A program made the translations under genes and the position numbers. A stretch of 64,000 bases of DNA from Cardinalis cardinalis (Eukaryota > Chordata > Aves > Passeriformes > Cardinalidae): contig JACDOX010000013.1 of assembly GCA_014549065.1 (NCBI GenBank), positions 4,574,370-4,638,369 on the forward strand, in the 5' to 3' direction. The notes beneath the pieces were generated by a model, which made no database searches, was not told where the DNA came from, and saw only the letters and a program-made list of their open reading frames with translations. The stretch's first letter is position 1; each line of letters begins with the position of its first letter. This document shows positions 1 to 11,098 of this stretch, piece after piece.

Positions 1-817
1 AATCTGTTTTGTGATTAAAGACTTTGAAGTTCTGTACCAAAATGTAGAACTTTTTCTTACAAACACCAAAGACATTGTCTAGAATACAGCCAAAATTTCA
101 TTCCAGCCTTTTTCAAAACTACCATGATAAATTCCTTATTATGTTTAATTTCACTTGATATAAATGGAAAAGAAATCAACAGAGTAATAGAGTAAAACAC
201 CCTCAAAGGCTGTGAACTCCACTGTGAGCGGAAGCTGGGAGAGCTAACTGGGGAAGGAATGTGTTTGCTCTACTCTTTTTGCCTTGCTCTGGATACTGTT
301 CAGGTGCAGAAAGGACCTTGAACTTGATGGTCCTTTGGCTACAGTCAGTGCAGTGCAACCGTTATGGGAGGATTTTGTGTTTGCTGGGGTTCTGGTCATA
401 TCANGCTCCTTAGCAGTCCAAGCTGCTGCCCAAGGTGTATCTGCATCAGAGCCCAGTGTCCTCCTCTGACAGCTGGGCTTCTGCCCCAGCTCTGCCTTGA
501 CTGTGTGATCACAGTCAAACCCAAATGTCTGTTTTCCTTTTGTAAACCTATGATAGCCTTGAAAAAATCCATGTTTTCTGTAGGCCACTCTTTTCAGTGC
601 CAGTGACTTAAATTTTTCTAGTTAACCCCACACGATAGCTATGTGGATGTTTGTTTACTTTTTTGGGGTTTTTTTTAAGTTGGCTAAAAAAATACAAAAA
701 CATTTTCTCTGTTGAGGTGTTACTGAAAGTATTAAAATGATTTTGTGTTTTTTCCTAATCAGTCATGTTTGATAAAACTTGTTTTTAAGGCTTGCTGATT
801 AACATATCCTCTTCTGC

Positions 818-905
818 GGGTTTTGTGTTTTGGTTTGTTTTGTTAGGTTTTGCTTGGTTTATTTTTGGTTGTTTTTTGGGTTTTTTTGTTGTTTGTTTTT
901 TTTTC
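818..905 (+). repeat. T/G-rich low-complexity tract
   Basis: Runs of T broken by G, GG and GGG (TTTGTTTGG-like words) fill this tract on the plus strand. It ends in a T9 run and CCAG, which resembles a splice acceptor, but no open exon follows. The same composition recurs at 15.6, 16.5, 18.1, 49.6 and 63.7 kb. Confidence 0.8.
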
Positions 906-2212
906 CAGATCAGGTTCCTGTTTTTTGTGTGCCTTTTTTGTTATGTTTTAGTAGTGTCCATAGCATTTCAGATAAACAGGCACAGTGACTTTCTTCTGTT
1001 GAGAAGGCTACACTCAAATTTTACTTTACATTTTGCTGATCCAAATGTGCCAAAATGATTTAATACATAATTGCTCTGTAACTTACTCCTAAAATCTTGA
1101 CTGCAGATACTGGTATTAAAGTAGATGTAAGGGAATTTTGTCTGGTGATAACTGAGAATGATGAGCAGTGGCAAAGATCTCTTATATATGAAACACCTGT
1201 TGAGTTTGGAAGCTATCTTTGAAAGAGCCCAAGGGGCTCTCATTCTATGCCTGCTGACTTCAGCACACTTATTAAGGCTGATGTTTCAGTGATACCATTG
1301 GCAAAACTTAGAGAAGAAGGAAGAAAGCCAAAGGGGCTGCCTGCCATCCTGCAGCACTAGCCACTTTGCAGTATGCACTGGAAAAGTTNGAGAATGCACA
1401 AGCAATGCATAACCAACATACTGTAGACTCATGGNGAGTGATAGAAAAAGAGCAATGACACTGATTAACAATGAGGCTGATGTTTCTTTGTGTCTTAGGC
1501 AGGAGTATAATTTGTCATTAAATAAAAAAATCCTGGGAAACAGTTTATAAATTATGCCCTCAGATTCACTGGAAATGTTTTTCTCTGCTTCAAAACCCCT
1601 AAGCGTTTATGATGTGTTATGCTCACAGCTCATGGTTAAAAATGATATGTATACACTTCAGTGAAATGTGAGAGTCAGGATCTGAATGGATGGCAAGATG
1701 TCTGTATTACAGAGCTAAGAGCATTTGTGTCTGTGCTGGGATATCCGAGCTGTTATGCCACTTAATGTATGGAAACTTAGACTGATGGGAAAGCACACAG
1801 TGAGTAGAAACACTAAAATATCATTAAAAAGAGACAGGCAAGTGGATGGTTTTAGGGACACATATCCTAACTCACCAGACTTCTGTGGTAAACATTTGTT
1901 AGAGAGAATTGCTGTCGGAAGGTCTTCAGAGTGGCTCAGTAGCCAAACACATTGTCAGATTTATGATGTTTCCTAAAGTTAGAAAAACATATTTCCATCT
2001 TGTAAGCAATAATTAATAATAGTCTACAGACAGCAGTTAAAGCATTCTTTGTCTTTCTTTTTCTAAAATAACACTTTGTGATTATAGGTTTTTAAGAAGT
2101 AGAAAAGAATGCTTACTATTTGCAGCTCTCACAATGATAAATATTATTCTCCTTCTATGTCTGTTGAAACTCAGGTTAAGTTCTGCTTGCCTTTAGCTCA
2201 GNAATGACCAGT

Positions 2213-2243
2213 TAAAAAAACAAAACAAAACAAAAACAAAAAC
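2213..2243 (+). repeat. A/C-rich simple repeat (CAAAA-type)
   Basis: An A-run is followed by repeated CAAAA units. It has the complementary composition to the T/G tracts elsewhere in the window and is the only clear one in this orientation. Confidence 0.8.
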
Positions 2244-5200
2244 CTTTTGAAAATCTTGATCGGTTCAGGGTTCTAGTTTGCAGTTCATGGAATCTGCTGA
2301 AATCAGAGATTATTATTTCACCCAATGACAGATGGAGCCAGGATGTCTGTATCATCAAAGAGAGGAAAAATGAAATGTGAGGGAGCAGAGAAGTCAGTAA
2401 ATATGAGAATAATTAGAGTGGGCATGCAGAGGGGGTAAGGAAGGATACGTTGCTGACACTTTTTTTTTAGAAATCAGCTTTTAAGCCAGCCACTGGTCTG
2501 TGTAAGTGACCTCTACAGCCTAAGCTAAAAGAGGTTAGAGGGTAAGATAAATGCCCAGTTCTGTGTAAGCCTTTCAGGAACACCTATCTAGACCATTTTT
2601 TACAATGACAAAACAGTTGTGCTTCTTGCAGAGGGTGAACTACATTGTATGAATTTGTCTTTTACAATTTGACCTTGGTAATATGCTGGAGTTTTTCATA
2701 TACTTTGAGGGTTTCCTCTGGCTTTTGTTAGTAAGTACACTCATCTGGTTAGGAAAAAAAAAATCCTCTTGATTGAATATATAATTAAATTCTGTATCTT
2801 TGAAATGCTGAATGTTGTTCATTATTGGAAATATGAGGGAGATAAGACAGCAATGGACTGTACTCAGGGAATCAGGTTATGACATCCTTTTAACTATTGG
2901 AGATGGTGCTTAAAATTAATTACCTAGTCTGTAGTACTCCCACTACAAACCTGTTCCAGAACCTTGTTTTGTTGATATGGTAGTTGTGGACTGTATACCA
3001 GTTTCCCAAGTGATTTTNTAGCCATTATTGTCAGTATCAGCCTTTTAGTATAAATGATTCCTGTCTTTCTGGAGTTTGTTGCTACAAAGACATTTTTAAG
3101 ACTCAGAGCTTTTCTTGATGTTGATACATCAAACAAAGCAGGTTCTTCTGTTCTNCCTGCAAAATTTAGAATTGGATCTTTGTCTAGGCAAGAAATTTGG
3201 GCTACAATAAAGCATAATGTTGAATTAGAGTAGGCAATAGGAAAAGCTGGGTGAAATGTACTGGGAACTGCCTTCTGCATAGTATAGCCTCTTTATCAAC
3301 TATGCACTCTCCCTNCTTTCTGGTGTTTGGAGTAGACAGAGGATTCTGTGTCTTTCCCTGACAAGGATGTCAGTACCTGTCTGTGAAACCTCACAGCGGA
3401 GTGTTTTTGCTGCCTTCCTGATAATGCTGTGGAGCTCAACCNCCTCCAATTGTCCTCAGTTAAACTTAATGAAAAGAATAAGTGTAATTAATCTGAAAAT
3501 CACTTCTGCTAATTACTATGAAATACATGACACCAGGTGATAGACTTTGAAGTAGGGTGGTCTTCAATTTCTTTTTAAACTTTTATTGTACCAGTTCTAT
3601 ACATTACTTATACTGAGAAAAGATGAGGGAAGGAAGTTGAAAACTCAAGTAGCCAGGAGTTAATGAATTGTCAGACTTCTAAATTCTATGTGTGAACATA
3701 CAGCATAATTTGGCCTTTACTTATAGGACTACAGCTGTGAGATTTTGGAGAAAACGGCTTTTTGTCTGTAGAGTTGAACAGATTATGCCAGATTTCAAAT
3801 TGCTTTGAAGCAGAGAACTTCTGAATTGAGGCTTTTTTGGACTGGTTTGGTTTTTTGAGCAGATGTTGTGTGTTTGTCCCTTGGAGTATTTGCTTCTAAG
3901 TTTGCACCATATCTTGAGATGGCATAAAATACATCTTGAGAAACATCTGAGGGGACAGTATTTTACCTAATTAGCAAAGCTGGTTTTGTTGATTTGTATA
4001 ACGACTTTCCAGTTTCTCAGTTTAAATTGTTTGCTTCCAGGCATCATCTTCAGTTTGTTGTGGAATTGGTATAATGTTGCTTTGGAGAGCACAAGGGATC
4101 TGGGGAAGACTGGTCATGGGTGTAGTGTGGAAGGTGTGGTGTAGACCATCAGCAGGTGCCAGAGATCCTCCTGGGGCCATGATTTAGAGTTTGCTGCACC
4201 TTTTCCATTGCAGCAAGTTGCCTGAGTCACCTGTCTGTGTGTACAAGTTACATGAACATAGATGGTAATGTTTGTAAAGATGAAGTAGGCAAATTGCCTA
4301 AAGAGTTCTGGTAAAGGAAGAAGATGATTCTAGCAGCAGGTGGGAGGCTAGGCTACCTGGAACTACTTGGGAAGGAAAATGGTTTTTCCCCTCCCTATCC
4401 TAGCAAATAAAAAAAAAAGCAGTGACTATGTGCTGTCCCTGTTCACATCCTCTGTACCTCCTCCTGTAAATATGGATTTAGGAAAATCCCCTTCACAAGC
4501 CTCTGCCATCCTGGTTTGAGGACTAGAGCTGCTAACAGGGGCTTAGTCAATGGGCAGGTTCTCTGTCCTGCAGATGTCTTTCAGCTGCCTATCTGCACTT
4601 GTTTGACTACTGCTATTTCGATTAGCAGAATATTGCCTAAAATCAGGGCTTCCANTAGAAGTCAAAATTGATTTATGTTTCAAGAGCTAGTCAATAAAAG
4701 AAGGAGAAAATATCAACTAGAAGGCTTGGCTGAATCACACAACTTTCACATAGCTAGCTTTGCTCATGATGAACTGAAAAAATAGTTCCCTTAAGGTATC
4801 ACAGAAGTTAAAGCTTGAGGGTTTTATTTTTCTTTTCAAGTGTCAATCTTGAGTCTTTAAAGTTAGCTTGAAAGAAGGCATTTATTTTTCTTGTAGAACT
4901 TCAAATCTTCTCTACTAAACAAACATATTGAACAAGGCCACTTACATCCTAAACTTCTTGAATTATCAGCAGAGCAGCATGAAAGAGCTTCATTCCTGTC
5001 CTGATAACACTGATAGATGTGAGAGACCCTAAAGAAAAGCCCATTATCTATCTTCCTCTTTTTATCAAAGAAGCAGAGAGCCCCAGGTCAATTCTGGCAG
5101 CTAAAAAAAAGAGCAAAAAGCAATTAAGTATTCATTACTCGTGTTTGAAAAAAATAATTTGCAATATTTTTGGCAAAAGAAAAATGTTTTGGAAAACCAT

Positions 5201-8200
5201 GTCAGAAACAGAACCAGTTGCTGTGTATTATATTTACTAGTTTTAGGGAGGGAACTAAAGGGACTTTTCTTTTTTTTTTTCTGTATGTCTCTATGAGTAT
5301 AGTTATTTCACAGAGAAATATATTGCCATGTTGTCTTTGATGAATCAACGTAGATTTATAAAGATAGAATTAAGTAAGTGAGAATGTTTGACTGCCATAA
5401 AGGCGGTGAAGGGAGGACCTGACTATTGCATTAATTGCCATTTGAATTGGAAGATTTATCAAGAAATATGTAACATATTTTTTAAATTCAGTGCAATTTT
5501 GGGGGGATTTGTAATTACAGTAACATTTNGCAAAAGGCTAAAAGTCCAGCCAAGTAATGCTTAAGCTAACATGTAGCAGTAGCACTGGTGAACTCTTTTA
5601 ATGAGTTTTCCATAAGCCGCTTCTTGATTTTTTGTGGTCATTGTAACTTCAGAATTTCTTCCCAGCATCCATTTTATTTTGAATGAACGTTTTTGAATAC
5701 TGACGAGTAAGTAGCAGCATCGTTTTAACCTCATCAGTGATACACTTTCACTCAGGGGATCAAAAGGTCAGGAAAGCAAAAACTGTATCAAAACCAATCA
5801 AATAACACATGACTGTGCTGAATCTCTGAAAAAGCTAAAAGNGCTTGCAAGGGAAATGTACCCTTGAAGTGATTTGCCAAGATCATTTCTTTCTCTCTGT
5901 TAAATTAATTTTATCACGGCTAGCCACCTCAAAAAAAAAAAAGGTTTTTATGAAAATGAGATAGGGTATCTGACTTTCATGGATTAGATGAGACCACAGC
6001 TTTTGAATTTAAAGAACTGGTAACTGACCTAGGGCCACACTGTTAGAAGGCAAGCGTGCAAGGACATNTTTAAGTTTTAAGGTTTTGAATGGTATTTGAA
6101 CTCTATAAACATTTCCCACCATCTGAGCTGGATACAACCTCTGACTAGCAGCAATGTTGTAGAGTAAGACTAAAGATGGTCCAAATTAACTAATTCTACC
6201 AATTCTAATTTTTCAGCTTAGCACACAATTTTTGCCTCTTGACTGAGGAGACCAGCTGCTCTGAAGTGATACCTTGCAGTTGCATGACACCAGAGGAAGG
6301 GCATGAATACATCCAGTATAAGTGACAAGTGATTTTAGAACCTTTTAGCTTGCTGCTATAGACAGTTCAGGCTTATCTTCAACTGTTACTTGACAGACTT
6401 AATTCCCTGTTCTAATGACAATCTTCCTCCCCCCTCTTTACTTGCACCTTCCACAGTCCTCTTTTATGATAATCTTGAAGGTTGGGCTTCTGTTTTTAAA
6501 TAGAGGAGCTTGAATGGAGGTACCCTGAGTTATGGGTAAAAACATCAGTGTTATTTTCATCCTACAAGATGGTGTTTGAATTATTCTTTTCAGTGTTGGA
6601 AGAGATCCCTTTGAGACCTTGATGTGAACTAGAGCTGTGGATCTGCCCTCAAAGAAGGAGAGGAGACAGTCTCCATGTCCTGCAGTGTCTGAAGGTGCTT
6701 TGCCAGACATACAGATAGTGTTGTTTTGCAGTCCCTACTGATACGTATTCATTTCACATTTGGTAGCTGTGAAAGGAGCAAATAGCATCCTGGACTCATA
6801 AAGCTTCAAAAGTTCTAGCAGCTNAAAAAAAGTCAGGAGAATTTAGATTTATGAAACACTGTTACCTCTCCTGAATCTCTGCCCTTTAATAGAGATTACT
6901 CTTTCATGGACCCTGGATATTATATTCATGTACCTTTAAATAAATGCTGCAGCTGCATCTGAAGAACTCTTTCTGAAAGTGAAATGATATTTTTAACCTT
7001 AGGTATATTATAGATCTCTGGCATTCTCATTTTCCAGAGACTTGAAATAACAACTTTTCCTTCTGACACAAAATTTTTTCTGCCTAGAGCCTTCACTTTT
7101 TTAGGGTAGCTGAATCAGAACCCTTGTGCATATAATGGACTGTAGTTATGCTGAGTAGGAGGTGCTCAGGAAGGAAGAGCAGCATCCCTAGCACTAGATA
7201 GTGCAGAGGGCACCTTCACAGAGCTGCCAGTAATCTGGGTAGCACATATGAACTGCAATTACAACCAATAGACAAATCCCTTGGACACTGTTGGGGTATG
7301 TGCAGCGTTACCTGAATGCACCATGAATAAATTGGGTGCAGGAGAGCAGCTGGGGAGCACACATTTCTCTTTTCAAGGGAAGGGAAGCAGCATGAATATG
7401 GGTTATTTGACACAGAAGAAACCTGCTAATGAGGCACTAAAATCTCTATGGGCTCTAGCCCATCTTTCTGCTAGAAAATTCATGCCCGTGGCAATAATTT
7501 GAAGGATCCTGGGATCAGATAATAGCTGGAAAGTGAGCTGCCTTTTCCTGTACTGTCATTGTTGACTGTATTTGTGTGCCCTGTGCCATAAGGGGAGGAA
7601 GGGGAGGGGGCTGAGATGTCCTGCTGTGTCTTGGCTCTTTTCAAAGTGGCTTGCTGCCTTTGCAACTTTTTCATAACTCAGTGGCTAATTTTTCTTCATC
7701 TGTGCTTGTGTGGTAATCAGTTTCTTGATGCACCCATAGAAAAGGCTGAGCTCATATCTTTTGCAGTTGATTGACGACTCTTTTTTTTTTCCTTAGGACT
7801 AATCCAGTTCTTTAATGAGTTGCCAGAGGATGTTTTAAGCACTCCTTGTGCCAATTTCTAATAACACCATGTGTTCTTTACTTGCAACAGCAAGTAAGCT
7901 TATCTTAATTAGTCATGAAAAAGTTAGAAATGTCCTAGAAATTAATTCCTACTAATACATCCTGCCTCTCCACCTTATTGTAGCGCTCTGAGTGTGCCTG
8001 TTCAGCCTATGCTATTGCACAAGCTGCAAAAACACACAGACTCTCACAGTATAGCACCNTAATTATTATCAAAATCTGTTTGGGAATACGAGGGGGGGTC
8101 TGTAGGATTGTAAACATAATGTTCACAAATCAGTGCATGATTTAGCATTGTTGATATTAGCAATAGTGTTTGCTAAAGCTTCTTGTGCTGTTCTCATGTT

Positions 8201-8280
8201 GCCTTCATATTCCTCCATGAAGAAGATGAGAGGCAAACAAGAGATTTTGGTATTGTCTGCACACATCTGCATCTCTGCTC

Positions 8281-8594
8281 TATAAGGGGATACAATATAT
8301 GAAAATAAAGGTAGTATAGAAANTAATGTTACCCCATTAAGGAGTTGCAGCTGAGCCAATTATTAGAGATTGGGAACAGGCCTGGTTTTAACAGGCCACA
8401 CCTGCAGCCAATGTGTTATAAAAGAGTGGATTGGTTGGTTGAGGGGAACTGGAGTCAGTTGGGTACTGCGGGGACAAGAAGAGTCAGTGCCTAGAGGAGC
8501 TGCCTACAAGAAACATCAAGGAAGTACAAAACTCTGGCAATACAGAACCTTTGCAATGTAATGACAATAGAACTCTTGCACTAGAATGACAACA
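8281..8594 (+). mobile_element. Solo LTR-like element, copy 1 (second copy at 44014)
   Basis: Nearly the whole block is repeated at 44014-44315 in the same orientation. It has retroviral promoter layout: CCAAT boxes at 8356-8360 and 8408-8412, a TATAAAA box at 8417-8423, and a U3 direct repeat of AACAGGCC spaced about 15 bp. The 3' part carries degenerate repeats built on CTTTGCAAT and AATGACAA. Alignment with copy 2 puts the start at 8281, where TG has become TA, and the end near 8594 (AATGACAACA). A second possible end is 8627, because TGCTC occurs both just before 8281 and at 8628-8632. There are no gag or pol remnants next to it, so it is read as a solo LTR. The family name is not known to me. 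Confidence 0.75.
8408..8423 (+). promoter_or_regulatory. CCAAT and TATA boxes of LTR copy 1
   Basis: CCAAT (8408-8412) and TATAAAA (8417-8423) lie 4 bp apart. The TATA box is conserved at 44155-44161 in the second copy. The close spacing suggests that the earlier CCAAT at 8356 is the one at a normal distance. Confidence 0.55.
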
Positions 8595-8844
8595 ATGCAA
8601 CATGAGCTGAAACACAGAAGTTATCCATGCTCCTATTTGTTAGTATCATGTAGTCACAGATCTATCTGTTTATTTTTAACTCCTGAAGTAGTGAGTTGAA
8701 AATGTTTTTGTAATTAGTGAAAATAACATACAATCATATCTTTTCATTCTTAAGTTATGTTGATTTTTTGAGGTTCAAAAAAATTTCTTGCTGTGTTGCT
8801 GTTCAGAAAAGGAGATCAATGTTGAAATGTTGAGGTCGATGTTC

Positions 8845-9020
8845 CAAAGTTTTGGGATGGTCTGCCTGGAGAAGTGGTGGAGTCACCATCCCTGGATGTG
8901 TTTAAAAAAAGACTGAATATGGCACCCAGTGCCATGGTTTAATGGAGATATTAGGACATGGGTTGGACAAGATGATCTTTAAGGTNTCTTCTAACCTATG
9001 ATTCTGGGAATTCTGTGAAA
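8845..9020 (+). mobile_element. CR1 LINE 3' fragment
   Basis: Plus-strand CR1 3' end. It encodes the typical end of the CR1 ORF2 protein (a GLPGEVVESPS-like stretch, then FKKRL), followed by the short 3' UTR with the GGTTGGACAAGATGATCTTT block and degenerate ATTCTGTG octamers at 9000-9018. The 5' part is missing, as is usual for CR1 insertions. Divergence from the family consensus is visible but moderate. Confidence 0.9.
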
Positions 9021-10468
9021 TCTTGGGTGTGAAGTGTAGCAGTGAATAGTGAGGAGTTTCTGCTATGGTTGGCTACGGTCAAAAGAACTTACAGGTCATC
9101 TTTTAGGTACCATAATGCAGAGGAATAATGGTTTGGTTACAAAAAACATATAATAAAACTACTAGAAAGTGTATGGGAATCCACAAAGAAAGCAGTGACA
9201 TAGCACTTGTGTGTTTCTGGTGCTAACCCTGTTTGAAGGTCAGGGAGTACTTTTTTTTTTTGCTGTTTTCTCAGTTCCTGTTACAGAAATTCCTGAGTTT
9301 TTGTTACTTACTCGTCTTAGGGATAGCTGCAATTTTGTAATGCAACCTGCTTATTTTTCATCCCTGCTGTGAATTTTTCCATGCCATAAAAGTTTCCAGG
9401 TGAAGACAGCAGCATATTGTCTCTCTTCAGNGCCACGGAAAGTGTTTTCAGCTGGGGCCAGAAGCTGGTATCTGTGACTTGCTGTTACTTTTGAAAATGA
9501 AGGGATTGAACACCCTGATGAAGTAGGAGCTTTAGCACAGTGTCGACCAGGACCATGACCCTGCCCTGCACCCACTTCCCACTTTTGTGGTTTCATTTAA
9601 TACCTGTTGCTTTACTGTTTCTTCTAAAATTTCAGCACTGTTATGTTATGTAGTTTTCTGACCTCACACTGGAAAAATCTATTAATCTCCTGGTTATTAT
9701 TATGCCCTGCCAGCTGCTAACTCACAGAAATTTAGGATATTGCTAAATCCTGATGCTTTACACGCCCTCTGGACTCTTTTGTCTTGTTGTTGACCGCTTC
9801 TTCTAAAGGTGCTGGCTTCTTTCCCACTCCTCCCTTTTTGAGAGGCTTCTCATCCACAGTCTTCCCTACTATTCTACTTGCTAGTAACATAGTTATATTT
9901 TGACTTTTTAAGAACTGTTGCTACTTTTACATCATGAGTGAACATTTGAAAATCTGCAGGACATCTGTCATTCATGTCTTTGTGTTGATTTTGTAATTAA
10001 TTTTTTTATTGTGATATCCAGAAGCACCTCCAGCGTGATGGGGATTCCATGGCAAGGTNCATAGAGAGTGCATCTGCCCACTCGTCAGCAAGGAGACTCT
10101 TTTTTTTCTGTATTCNTACAAGATCTTCCTGCCACTTTTTCAACACCCACTAGTTGAACAGTTAAACTTCTACTGACTATTATATGAGCGGGATGAAAGA
10201 GGTACCCCAAGATGTGGACTAGGAATGAGAAGTTCCTGGAGGTGTGGTAATGGTTTTANTGTCTTGCCTTCTTTATAGTCTGCAGTTTGACTGCATGTGC
10301 TCGTGGAACCCAGCAGGTGACCCCAGCTGGGATGTGTCTGCTTATGGTACTCTCCTTCTGGCACAAAAATATATGATATTTTTCCTTCTCTCTTCTGTTT
10401 TTAACTTGAAGATGCCAAGCTAATGCCAATTGCTTTGGGCAAATGAAGTGGTCCAGCTGGAGAAATAT
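9021..10468. other. Non-coding stretch between CR1 and LTR
   Basis: Unique AT-rich DNA with a T11 run at about 9251 and no coherent open frame or repeat that I recognise. Confidence 0.6.
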
Positions 10469-10672
10469 TGTCCTTCTCAGACGTCCCGGCTAGCTGTCCA
10501 GCACCACTAGCAGTACAGGGGCACTGTCCCAATCTTCGTGGTTCGGGACAGCACCTAAGGCAAACGCTCTGTGCTATGACAGCAGGGCTACCTTGTGGTA
10601 GGACGTGGCTTGGCTTATGGCTACAGTCAGCAGAAAAAGAAGAGAGCGCTCTCCAGCTGTGGTGAATNCAGA

Positions 10673-10678
10673 TTTATT
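10673..10678 (-). terminator. LTR polyadenylation signal
   Basis: AATAAA on the minus strand, about 55 bp downstream of the TATA box, as expected for a short R region. Confidence 0.6.
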
Positions 10679-10730
10679 GGCTCCCAGGGGAAACCAACAA
10701 CCGAAGAGAGAGAAGAAGTTGTTGCAACCG

Positions 10731-10736
10731 TTTATA
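10731..10736 (-). promoter_or_regulatory. LTR TATA box
   Basis: TATAAA on the minus strand, placed between the U3-like segment and the AATAAA at 10678-10673. Confidence 0.6.
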
Positions 10737-11098
10737 AGGAGGGAGGGACACAGGGGAGGAGTCAGTCTTTGGACGAATAGGGTTTCAGAGGGGAGTGGGA
10801 TACAAAAGATTGACTTAGGGAAAACACCAATGGGGATAACTTGAGGGTGGGGCGCNGGCCCCTGAGCAAATTGCTCAATGCTCTAGCTGGAAGTTTCTAG
10901 AGAGTTCCAGAGAGAAGGGTGGGAGTAGCGAGTGACGGACAGAGCACCNGGGAGGGATTTTAGAAAGGGTACAATAATCTCCAAGGCAACTGGGGAGGAG
11001 TTGGGAAAACTGGCAGCACAAGGGAGGGAGGGAAGAACNAGGGCAGAACCATTACATGATAGGGGGGAACAGAACAGTCNAACTTATACAGACACAAC

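Larger units (their letters stand above)
1..8280. other. AT-rich non-coding stretch
   Basis: No exon chain, RNA gene or clear transposon is visible here. Open frames are short (the longest are about 115 codons, at 244-588 and 2924-3280 on the minus strand) and match no family I know. T/G-rich and A/C-rich simple tracts occur at 818-905 and 2213-2243. A faint resemblance to an old SINE core at 5990-6062 is treated as a finding only. The stretch is most simply read as intergenic or intronic DNA. Confidence 0.6.
10469..11098 (-). mobile_element. ERV LTR, probably solo, minus strand
   Basis: Read on the minus strand this has U3-R-U5 layout. A roughly 360 bp U3 contains an ATTGG box near 10829 and is followed by TATAAA (10736-10731). 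AATAAA (10678-10673) lies about 55 bp downstream, and a roughly 200 bp U5 runs to about 10469 (ending GGACA). The stretch is more GC-rich than its surroundings and carries five single Ns, consistent with polymorphism or collapsed copies. No retroviral primer-binding site or gag is visible next to the U5 end, so a solo LTR is favoured. Exact ends and target duplication could not be fixed. It is unrelated in sequence to the LTRs at 8281 and 43288. Confidence 0.75.

Noticed and set aside
8370..8561. 63-codon plus-strand open frame
   Set aside because: It sits wholly within the small LTR and spans its TATA box.
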